From: Pseudo-nitzschia pungens
Lineage: Eukaryota; Bacillariophyta; Bacillariophyceae; Bacillariales; Bacillariaceae
DNA: 64,000 nucleotides
NCBI GenBank assembly: GCA_037355855.1
Contig: CM074760.1
Span: 5,758,501-5,822,500, forward strand
Direction: 5' to 3'
Shown here: piece by piece, positions 1 to 8,584 of the stretch
Position numbering within the stretch: the first letter of the stretch is position 1
How the letters are laid out: each line of letters begins with the position of its first letter
The notes under the pieces: generated by a model
What the model saw: only the letters and a program-made list of their open reading frames with translations
What the model was told of the DNA's origin: nothing
Database searches by the model: none
Position numbers and translations under genes: made by a program

Positions 1-342
1 AACAGCTTCAGAGCCGAGGTCGTACATTCGTGTGGGCTCTGACAAAAAGTGGTTTGGTGCCATCAACGCGGCTTTTTGATTGCAAACGCAAAAATTGATT
101 TTGTGAGTTCAATCCGAAGCTGTTCGACGACAGGATGTTTAGCTTTAGTCTTTCCTTTCAAGCATTATGTATCTTGCTTGATACCTCTTACCTTCAGCGG
201 CCTTGGTAACAGCTTCTTCCGGAACTTTGTCGTCGGTAAATTTTGCAACAGATCGTCGAATGGGAAGTCCTTGGGCGATGGAAAAGGTGAAAGCCGATGT
301 AGCGGCAGGGAGGGCGGCGAAGATGAGAGCAGCGATCTTCAT
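1..342 (-). CDS. Nitroreductase-family protein, 5' part (runs off the window)
   Basis: I see two exons, 342-192 and 71-1, joined by an intron (191-72) with a GTAAGA donor and an AAAAG acceptor. The gene continues beyond base 1. Exon 1 starts with a hydrophobic leader ending in ATSAF, like the signal-peptide cleavage motif of diatom plastid precursors (Phe after the cut). It then reads IRRSVAKFTDDKVPEEA, the conserved N-terminal helix of FMN-dependent nitroreductases. Exon 2 reads in frame ALMAPNHFLSEPTRMYDLG, the second hallmark of the family. Nitroreductases bind FMN and reduce nitro, quinone or flavin-type substrates with NAD(P)H; the substrate here cannot be inferred. The leader implies entry into the ER route, so plastid, periplastid or secretory location is possible. 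The family call is firm from these two blocks; the rest of the protein is outside the window. Confidence 0.78.
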
Positions 343-965
343 AGTGGAACTGTATGTTTTGAGAAGGGCTTGCCGATTGGAAGAGGATAAATTAATGACA
401 AATCTCGTTGCAGAACGGAAATCAGGATCGTTTTGTTGGTGATGGCTGATAAAGATCGAATAATATTGGATGTCTTTGGAGAGCGATTAATTGATTCCTT
501 GACTGAAGGTGATGCTAGAAGTAATCTCCCTGCTTGCAGACAAACATGACTGACAAATTTTGAAATACGTCATACCCCTCCCTATCCCGAATCGATCAAT
601 CCCGTTTCGACGAAAAAGCCAGCCACTAAAATACCGGTACATCGTAACCTTACCGTAAAACCTTACTTCGTAGTAGTAATACTTCGTTCAAAGCAACGAA
701 CCCGGTCGAGATCGAAGCCCATTTTAATGATGGCCATTGAAATCAGCAATTTCTTTACTCCTCGTACAGAATGAGTTTTCTTCCGAAAGAGTCGATACTG
801 CTAATCGTTGCTTCGTTGCTCGTACCGGATATGAAACACCGTTCTTTTCGTGACACCCTACCGCGAAGGGAACTCTCATCAACTGGGTTTCATGTTTTGA
901 TTGAAAGAAAGACTACACGTACTTATCATTCAACAAAAAATATAAGTCCAACACTTTGAAAAAAG
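343..965. other. Divergent intergenic region, nitroreductase / MYND gene
   Basis: AT-rich spacer between two divergently transcribed genes. It contains short intergenic motifs such as ACCGGTAC and CTTACCGTAAAACC near 630-665, also seen in most other spacers of this window. An open frame at 771-959 shows no recognisable domain and is not called as a gene. Confidence 0.5.
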
Positions 966-1385
966 ATGTCGGTTAAGCGCAAGTGCCAAGTGTGCCAGAA
1001 AGAGGCGTCAAAAAAGTGTTCACGATGCAACCTTGCATGGTACTGTTCAGTGGAATGTCAGAAGAAGGACTGGAAAAAACATAAATCTGTTTGCAATTCA
1101 GAATTTCAGTCGAACCAATACGAATTGCACAAAAAGGCATTCGATGCAATTATCGAGAAGTACAATTTGAAAACAGAGAAAAGGTCGAGTGAAATTGCTG
1201 AGCTGCTGACGAATGGAACGGACGGTGTCAATGCGGCGGAATTTGCCGAAAAGTTCGGCATGGAAGTTCAGGAAGCGGTCGTTTTCCTAGAATGGATCAA
1301 AGTCGGAATCGACTTCAAAACAAAAGCTATCGATACCGCGAAACAAGCAGGTTTTAATGACATCCACAAAAAAGTGAGAAAATGA
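966..1385 (+). CDS. Small MYND-type zinc-finger protein
   Basis: A single open frame of 139 codons from an ATG at 966. Residues 7-43 form a complete MYND finger, with zinc ligands Cys7, Cys10, Cys18, Cys21, Cys27, Cys31, His39 and Cys43, including the typical WYCSVECQKKDWKKHK stretch. MYND fingers bind proline-rich peptides and usually act in protein-protein contacts. The rest (about 45-139) is charged and helical, without a SET domain or other known module, so no enzymatic role is implied. The frame closes with TGA TAA. The same frame then stays open to a TGA at 1551, with a stretch that resembles the protein's own C-terminus (LVIDITKEAG versus KAIDTAKQAG), so the true 3' end may involve an unrecognised intron. 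Family call certain; function unknown. Confidence 0.85.
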   Translation: MSVKRKCQVCQKEASKKCSRCNLAWYCSVECQKKDWKKHKSVCNSEFQSNQYELHKKAFDAIIEKYNLKTEKRSSEIAELLTNGTDGVNAAEFAEKFGMEVQEAVVFLEWIKVGIDFKTKAIDTAKQAGFNDIHKKVRK

Positions 1386-1553
1386 TAAACATTACGTAAG
1401 CGCTTCTCTGGTCCACAAGCAACGTTTTCGCCGTTGGTAATCGACATTACGAAAGAAGCTGGTTTGGAAGACCTCCCCTCCCCCGGCCTGATAGCGAAGA
1501 AGATGGTATCTTTCTTACGGCGAAAGGTTGAAAACACTATCTTGGATGCATGA
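1386..1553 (+). other. In-frame open extension after the MYND gene's double stop
   Basis: Directly after the TGA TAA of the MYND gene, the same frame is open for about 50 codons until TGA at 1551-1553. It contains VIDITKEAGLEDL, similar in pattern to AIDTAKQAGFNDI at the end of the annotated protein. It may be a terminal exon after an intron (a GTGAGA donor lies at the stop), a partial duplication, or chance. None of the possible acceptors is clearly best. Confidence 0.35.
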
Positions 1554-3026
1554 CTGATATTTATGGTTTACAATGACGTCTAATTCGCACGAGACGATAT
1601 TGTTTTGATCCCGTCTCTCCCGACTCCTCGACGCAACGTGACGCCCTTTTGAATTTTTTTCAAACACCCCAAGCTTTGCAATAGTTTACTGTCAACCAAG
1701 ATTCTGAAAAATAAAAGTCACGTTCAACAGATTTTATATTGTATATGTTTTACATACTCAAAAATTGGATGCATGTTGACTCATAATACTTGATATAGAG
1801 ATTTATTATTCACGATTCTGTGAAAATACATTCATGATGAGCAGGCCTAGGTTGAAGGTGCTGATATTTGAGATTAATTCTCTCATCTTGGTTACCAGGG
1901 AGTGCTTGGAATTGGTTACTTACTGATTCACTTTGCAGAGGCAGAGTCTTCTGTGTTTTGATTTTTTGCACATTTTGAGCCACATGGCTTTCCACCATCA
2001 CATGCACTATTAGTTTGTAGTGCTCCATGTAAAACAAAAATAATGAAACCATTGCCAAACTTGATACAAGCCTCCATTGTGCACAAAAATTGTCCTGGGT
2101 ATCAATTACAACATGAGTGGAGACAAGGGGGACTACTAGTAAATACTATGCAAAAAAATACAACAGCAAACATGATCCGGTTCAAAGCATAAAAATGTCA
2201 AAGGAGTGGATATTCTTGATCAATACAACTAAACAAGGTTGAAAGTGCAAATGTGGCCGTGTTCTTGGAGACACTTTATGGAGCAATAAAACCCCATATT
2301 AAACTTCATAAAATCAAATTACTGTTCTTGTTTCACTATGGTGCTGACCTTTTTGTTTGCATCCAGAGCAGACAGAGCCAGCGCAACTCAATCTTTACAT
2401 TACAGTGAAACAGACTGATTGAAGCAATTAGCGCTGATCTCTAGAAAGCAAACCAAAGTGGTAGCACTGCTGATTGAGAGGAGATTCTTTCTATTACAAA
2501 GTTCTGTTACGTATGTTGAAGCTTGAAAATGTAAGCCTATTGTCCAGCTAATTGCAACAGTGCCCAATTTGGTGCATACGTGCTTCTTGTTTTTTTTGGA
2601 GCAATCCTAACTTCTAAAGTATTGATCCAATAGCAACAATTAATGGCTTGTTAGAAAGCTCTCACCCTCCTCTTTCAATATGTATATGCTTCTATAAACT
2701 TCAGAGGTGCAATTATTGTTGCCAATACTCCATCAAGTAGTATACTCAAGCAAACACATTAATTCTAGAGGTAAGGTTAGCTCCATTTTTGGGCATGCTT
2801 TTTTACTACTAAAGACTCGTTTGACTAAAAAAATTCCTATCGTTATCAATGATCCTATTGGTCAATAAGGCTACTGTTATGTAAATCTGTGATAAGGTTA
2901 CCCAAAAACATATTTTGCATATTAACGGTCTACACACATGTAAATTTAGGTTTTTGGGAGACGACTAAGTCTCATTAGATGCCAAATATACAAGATCTGA
3001 ACCAAATTTTGTACTGGTTACTGGTA
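1554..3026. other. AT-rich gene-free region
   Basis: No coding frame, RNA gene or clear repeat pair is visible over about 1.5 kb. Composition and lack of long open frames suggest old, degraded transposon sequence, but I see no terminal repeats or protein motif to support a family. Confidence 0.4.
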
Positions 3027-3681
3027 CCCATGAAAAATTAAAATGAATCCCGTTTACCAAAATGGATCAGGTTGAGTGACAGCAACTTTGCTTTTTGCAA
3101 TATCTCCTTGCATACACCACCTCTGTTCAAAGTAAAGACATCATCTGTTAGATAACACTCTACTCTACAACGCTCTATATTCACTATATTCACTTTAAAA
3201 CAATTTGCTTCCTCTTTCCATAGTAAGCTCTCGAATACAGAAAATGGGCCAAAAATTGTGTGTTTTTGAGTGACAGCATCAAGCCGGGCATGCCCGTAGA
3301 TTCAACAGCAAATTAGTACAGTGCGCTTCACGCAAAAGAGCAAACAACAGAAAAAAGGACTGATTGAAAAAAGGGGGAAAAGTGGTTTTTTCGATTTGAA
3401 AAAAGTGGTGAGTTCTTTTTTTTGTCACTGTGAACATGCTGTCACTGGATTGTATGGTCATGTGTAGAAAATGTACCAATTTCTACATTTACCATACTAC
3501 AGTAATGGATCAAAATTTTGAAATTTGGCAACAAAACCACTAACTACCGGGGGCCAAAGCTATGGATGCAAATCACCGATTTCAACAGGAGTTGTTGCAA
3601 ACAGTCGGTTAGGAGGTATTTGGTCAGATAGTGAGGCAACAATCTGTTACTCCAACGTGATCCATTTTAGTTTTTCACGGG
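3027..3681. mobile_element. Non-autonomous TIR element, copy A (about 655 bp)
   Basis: The two ends are imperfect inverted repeats of about 28 bp: 3027-3054 begins CCCATGAAAAATTAAAATG, and 3654-3681 reads on the other strand CCCGTGAAAAACTAAAATGG. Both ends are flanked by TA (3025-3026 and 3682-3683), as expected for an element that duplicates a TA target (Tc1/mariner-like), although TA alone is weak evidence. A second copy, sharing long blocks such as the one around ACCACCTCTGTTCAAAG and the block around 3525-3610, lies at 33316-39875, split by a retrotransposon. The motif GAGTGACAGCA occurs twice inside. There is no transposase frame, so it would need a helper in trans. Confidence 0.72.
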
Positions 3682-3683
3682 TA

Positions 3684-5326
3684 GTAGTTGCACCTCCACT
3701 GTCTGAATCTGGTTCACCAAAAAATTTCCGAATGGAATCTAAAAACCGAAAACTGATCGAAATTTGAGACGAAGCAACAAATTTTTACTCCAATGACTCA
3801 CTCCTTCCTACCGGTAGAGTAAAAAAGCATGCCCAAAATCAGCGGTTTGTAGTAGAGTTTTCCTCCGCGACTAGATAGATGATAAATTAGTTCATCCCGA
3901 GACAACCTCTGTTTGAACGAGGTTTGTGAAGGTGGCAACATGTGTCGTAATTCGTAAGTACCTTACTTCGTACACTTTCTACCAGTACCTTACGTCTCTC
4001 GGGAACGTTCGACCGTTAACCCGTCGCACCTGTACCTTGTACGGTACCAGGCAGGTACCGTACCGTACTTGCACAAACAAGTCAGAGAGAGTGACTGAAA
4101 GTGCCTTCAGGAATCATGTTGTGTTTCTGATACGTACTGTACTCGTACATTTGTACTTGTACACTCTCAATAGCACAATTTGGGATTTTAGAAGAGGGCA
4201 ATTCATTAAAACAAAAAATCCAGCCCTAAGATTACAAGTACGGTACCGGTACAAGAAGTTTCGGAAAAAAATCCCTCCAATATTAGATCTCACGTACTTA
4301 CCACGCTTCCAAAGTGCAATTACGGTAAGACCTTATTTCATATGAGGAATTGAAGATGAATTATGACCCCTCGATTAAGTGTCGTCGGATGGAATTGGCA
4401 ACTCTTAGCTTCTCTCTACTTAAGACTTTCTTCGAGGGTTTATAAATTAAGTTGGTGCGGTAGCTGAACTATCACATTATAGATTCCATTGAGCGAAGAA
4501 ATTCGTTAAAATTACCGAACCTATGACGAAACTGTCCATAATGAAAAATGATCAATATCTATTCTGACAAGAAGAATCTGAACATACGCCATTGATGGTT
4601 TCTGGGGGCATTAAAATATCAATCAACAATGAGTGACAATCTTACTATGGCAGCATGTTCAAAACTGCTCGTCTGATCCAAGTTTTTTTTGTTTCTCACT
4701 TTCTCCTGATTCTTGTCGCTGTTCATTGTTAGTATTACTTAATTAATCAACCCGTTCAGATTTAAAAAAACAATCGAACACATATGTCGTGTAGTATTGC
4801 GACAATTATATTCCTCGTTTTAGGTGTTTCAATTTGTTATGAACTATGTCTACCGTACGAGAAACGTACGTAGTTGGACGTGTTGCTTCGTACCGTACGT
4901 AACCTTACCAGGTACAGTTTTCATTCTGGCGCACACTTTTGAGAAAGGAAAAAAAAATCGAGTTCGATAGAACCGAGGCGACTTTTGTCATTTTGAAGCA
5001 CCTAAAGGCGCATTGATTGAACAACACTGTGAGATCGGCTCGCAATAATATCGTTGGGTTGCGATTCGAGGCAGGCATTGAAACCGAGTGAGTAATGAAA
5101 TACTAGAAACAGATACTTCCCTCAACGAGTGTTTACTTGTTGGCTTCGTTATTGTTTTATCCTCATGTGATTCCTTGTCTGTAATTGCGTTGTTGTCACT
5201 TGAAACAGAGAAGACAGGAGGATCTCAATCAATATCAGTTAACGGTTCAACGACGTCAAAGTTGAAACCTTCGTCTTTCGATTTATTCCCGCTACTATAA
5301 AAATAGTACTATAAGTCTTTCTTATC
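3684..5326. other. Gene-free region upstream of the RGG-sulfotransferase gene
   Basis: About 1.6 kb without a supported gene. Short palindromic motifs cluster at 4030-4080 (GGTACCGTACCGTAC) and 4850-4915 (TACCGTACGTAACCTTACC). The open frames at 3926-4345 and 5088-5300 run through this motif-rich or AT-rich sequence and have no recognisable protein content. The promoter of the 5327 gene must lie in the last part, but I cannot point to an element. Confidence 0.45.
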
Positions 5327-8056
5327 ATGGCTCAAAACTTGTGGAGCCATCGAGCTCGTGGTTCCGGGCGTGGTCAGATGATGCAACCCGGAATGGGCCG
5401 TGGCGGCAGGGGTGGTCCGGGAATGCACCCCGGCATGGGCCGTGGCGGCGGAGGCGGTTCCTCGATGTATACCGGAATGGGCCGTGGAGGCAGAGGCGGT
5501 CCGGGAATGCATCCCGGAATGGGCCGTGGTGGCGGAGGCGGACCGGGAGTGTACTCCGGAATGGGCCGTGGTGGACGAAGTGGTCCTGCTATGTATTCTG
5601 GGATGGGCCAGAGCAGTGGGGGCAGGGGTGGCCGGGGTGGCCGGGGTGGCCGGATGATGCACCCAGGGATGGGCCGTGGAGGCAGGGGTGGCCGGATGAT
5701 GCGTGGTTGGGGCCGTGGGCGTGGACGAGGTCCTAGCAGGGGCAAGATTCCTTCCAAACTCGACGCATTCAATAGATACATCGGCTATGTCATTACCGGT
5801 TTCATGGAGAGGGAGGACCAAGAAAATTTGGGCTTTGCATTCCCACAATTTACCCCGGCTCCCCTCACCCCGCAACAACAACAAATGCTGCTATTGAAGA
5901 AACAACAGAAAGCAATGCTCGAGAGGCGAGAGAAAGACAAAGAACTCCAAAATGAAGCGGGAGACAACGCCAAAATCGTGGAGGAAGAGGAAATGGAAGT
6001 GGCGGATGATTCTAATTTCCTCGGGGCCCTAGGAGGAATGACCATCAAGGACTCAAAACAAGATGCCGAAATCACGCCCGATATTGTCGCTGGCGAAAAA
6101 GATACGCCCGATGTAACCGCGATCGATACCGACGATAGCACGAGCGAGGAGGATTCGACAGTAGAGGAAAAGGTCGAAACAGTTGTCTCAGAGGAAGACG
6201 TCGAGCGTTGCCTTCATGCCACGAACCCCGTAGAAGACAAAACTTGTAGCAATTCCGGAGACGAAATCAAAAATGGTTGTAAACTCAATATCGATCACTT
6301 GGACGACGACGTGACGATCCCTGCCCCCGACCCACTCTGTACTTGCGAACCCTGTTTGAAGGCTTTAGAGAAGACCGCTGGCAAAGAAACTTGTAAATGC
6401 TCTGCCTGTCGCATGAAGAATATCCAGACGATCAGAGAATGTTTCTGCGATCGATGTCGGGCTATGACCCTGAAGTTGGCGGATGCTCCCGACTTCATGA
6501 CGGGTGGCTGCAAGTGTGACGAGTGCACCAAGAATCAGATGCAACCCGAGAAGATGAAGGAGATGCTCATTGAGCGCGAGAAAAGAATCCGGATCAACTT
6601 TTCGGATTGTGACACACTTCTTGCTGCGCTCAACACCAAGAGATTGTATCGTCGGATCAAATACTTCAAGCGCAAGAATCCGGAATTCGATGTGGACAAG
6701 GCATATCCCTACCATAAAAATACGGAAGAGATCGCAAATCTCGAATGGGATGCACTACTCGATGATTATAAAAAGAGAATAACCCAGAAGATTAAGGAAG
6801 AACAAACGAAGGAAAAAGAGGAGGCAGAGAAAAAGGCAAAGAATAAAGCTAAGCGAATGAGAAAATATAAGAAAAACAAGAAAGGCAAATCGAAGAAAAA
6901 ATCTGCAGCTGGAGACGACAACGTCCCAGAGCTTAGGGAAGAAGGAAAGGGAGAAGATGAGGAAAACCCCGCCGATAATACCCCAGATTGCGATGACCTA
7001 GATGACTCGTACGACGAAGAGGATGATTCTACAGATCAGTCTGAAGAAGATGAGACCGTATTGGATAAATACGAGTATGTCGGAGACAAGCCATCGACGT
7101 GCGAGTTGTTGATGTTCACTCCTTGTCCTCGAGCTGTGGCAGTCCTTGCATCCTATCCTCGTAGCGGGAACTCCCTGATGAGAAACCTTTACGAGAAGAT
7201 TGTTCTTCGTGTGACGGGCAGTGATATGATGGGTGGCCTACAAGAGCACGATCTTGTGGGTGAAATGGCTACATCCACGAATAAATGTCAGTTTGTCAAG
7301 ACGCATTACCCCGAACGCATGGGTAGCAATCCGTTTCCTGTGAACCGGGCGGTTTTATTGGTTCGCAACCCGTACGACGCCATGGATTCTTATTTTAATT
7401 TAATGACCACTAGTACCCACACCACAAGTCTTTCCGAAGAAGAACGCGAGAAGTTTCAACCAATTTTCGCCGAAATGGCAAAGAGAGAGGTCTTGGTGTG
7501 GAGAGACTTTCACGAATATTGGTTGAAGCAAAAGATTCCTCTTCTTGTTGTCCGATATGAGGATTTGATCCGAGACACGGTGAGAGTGATGAGAAGAGTC
7601 ATCAAGTTCGTTTTGGAAATCAATAGCATGACATTCTTCGAAGATCGAATCCAACGGGCTATCGGAGAGGAGCAGGTAGAAAAGCTCGGTCCCTACAAAG
7701 CCCGTTCCGGAGGTGTCGGAAGAAGCTTGACCAAAGGACATTATTCACCGCTGTTGTTGCACCAAATCAATCATGGAATTATTGACACCATGGAAAAGTT
7801 CGGATACAGAGAAATGCTCGTTCCTAATCCTAAGAGTTGGAAACTTCGGCCTATCGACCAGTGGGGTGTTTACATTCCCGCAAAGAGCAAAGAGCCCCTA
7901 ATTGTAAATCGCGATGGGCTCGTGAGAGGTCCGAACCGCCAGACGAATTGGAGAGTCGTGAAGATGTACATCGAAAAATCTAGACAAGAGGAGAAGGAGA
8001 AAAAGGAAGCAAAAACAGAGAACAGTGAAGAAGAACAAAAGTTGGATTTGTTGTAG
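5327..8056 (+). CDS. RGG-repeat, CxCxxC-rich protein with C-terminal sulfotransferase domain
   Basis: One exon, 909 aa, ATG at 5327. Residues about 15-145 are a run of roughly 14-residue units of the type GMGRGGRGGPGMHP, then RGG/GRG clusters, as in RNA-binding RGG boxes. Residues about 338-400 hold four CxCxxC motifs (CTCEPC, CKCSAC, CFCDRC, CKCDEC), probably a metal-binding module. Residues 480-530 are Lys-rich, followed by an acidic stretch. Residues about 600-860 match a PAPS-dependent sulfotransferase: YPRSGNSLMR (609 on) is the 5'-phosphosulfate loop and RNPYDAMDSYF (about 679) the 3'-phosphate site. Such enzymes are normally Golgi lumenal, yet there is no signal peptide or membrane segment here and the N-terminus looks nuclear/RNA-binding. 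Catalysis is inferred from the two intact PAPS motifs; the substrate is unknown. Confidence 0.85.
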   Translation: MAQNLWSHRARGSGRGQMMQPGMGRGGRGGPGMHPGMGRGGGGGSSMYTGMGRGGRGGPGMHPGMGRGGGGGPGVYSGMGRGGRSGPAMYSGMGQSSGGRGGRGGRGGRMMHPGMGRGGRGGRMMRGWGRGRGRGPSRGKIPSKLDAFNRYIGYVITGFMEREDQENLGFAFPQFTPAPLTPQQQQMLLLKKQQKAMLERREKDKELQNEAGDNAKIVEEEEMEVADDSNFLGALGGMTIKDSKQDAEITPDIVAGEKDTPDVTAIDTDDSTSEEDSTVEEKVETVVSEEDVERCLHATNPVEDKTCSNSGDEIKNGCKLNIDHLDDDVTIPAPDPLCTCEPCLKALEKTAGKETCKCSACRMKNIQTIRECFCDRCRAMTLKLADAPDFMTGGCKCDECTKNQMQPEKMKEMLIEREKRIRINFSDCDTLLAALNTKRLYRRIKYFKRKNPEFDVDKAYPYHKNTEEIANLEWDALLDDYKKRITQKIKEEQTKEKEEAEKKAKNKAKRMRKYKKNKKGKSKKKSAAGDDNVPELREEGKGEDEENPADNTPDCDDLDDSYDEEDDSTDQSEEDETVLDKYEYVGDKPSTCELLMFTPCPRAVAVLASYPRSGNSLMRNLYEKIVLRVTGSDMMGGLQEHDLVGEMATSTNKCQFVKTHYPERMGSNPFPVNRAVLLVRNPYDAMDSYFNLMTTSTHTTSLSEEEREKFQPIFAEMAKREVLVWRDFHEYWLKQKIPLLVVRYEDLIRDTVRVMRRVIKFVLEINSMTFFEDRIQRAIGEEQVEKLGPYKARSGGVGRSLTKGHYSPLLLHQINHGIIDTMEKFGYREMLVPNPKSWKLRPIDQWGVYIPAKSKEPLIVNRDGLVRGPNRQTNWRVVKMYIEKSRQEEKEKKEAKTENSEEEQKLDLL
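5380..5740 (+). repeat. In-gene tandem repeat coding for GMGRGG units (about 42 bp period)
   Basis: At least five units of about 42 bp, each starting GGAATGGGCCGTGG or a close variant, are followed by shorter GGCCGGGGT-type repeats near 5628-5655. The array keeps the reading frame and encodes the Gly/Arg/Met-rich head of the sulfotransferase-domain protein. It opens long false frames on the other strand. Confidence 0.85.
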
Positions 8057-8584
8057 AAGGGTTTGAATCCCAACATACACGTAATTTGCACCTACGAGAA
8101 GGAAAAGGAAATTCATAATTTATCATATTAATATTGCTTTAATAATAATACAATTATCAAATAGCACAAGATTGCACATTCGCTTCACTCACGAGAAGGA
8201 TAGCACCTACATGCCGTCAGCACTGTGCACACAGCTACTTCAAACCTGTAACGAGGGTGAATGCATAATGCTAAGCTCTAAAAAAGTAGACAAAGGAGAA
8301 TGCTCGACTATCGTAGTCTGCTGCCTGGTTTCGTTTCGAGTGAATCGTTCAGCTACACAGTCCTGGACTAAGCAAGTCTCGGGAACACGCATATTGTAGT
8401 GGAGGAAGAACAGAATGCGAACGAAAGTCCATTGCGCGTGGCATTTTTTGTATAATTTTTTTTAAAAAAAGAACGCCGCGTTCCAATTTTTGGGATCGGT
8501 GATCGGTGGGAATCCATCCCTACGGATTTGGTTTGGCACGATTTGTTCGCGACTAGTCGTGTGTCACGAGAAACAAGAGCGGCA
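8057..8584. other. Convergent spacer, RGG-sulfotransferase / sorting nexin
   Basis: The 3' ends of two convergent genes meet here. It is AT-rich just after 8060 (AATAATAATAC near 8140) and holds the terminators/poly(A) regions of both genes by position. No gene is supported. Confidence 0.5.

Noticed and set aside
3926..4345. 139-codon frame rich in Tyr/Arg/Thr
   Set aside because: Runs through intergenic GTAC-type motifs; the residues reflect those motifs, not a protein family.
5309..5884. Pro/Thr/His-rich frames on the minus strand
   Set aside because: Mirror images of the GMGRGG tandem repeats; low complexity, no start context or domain.
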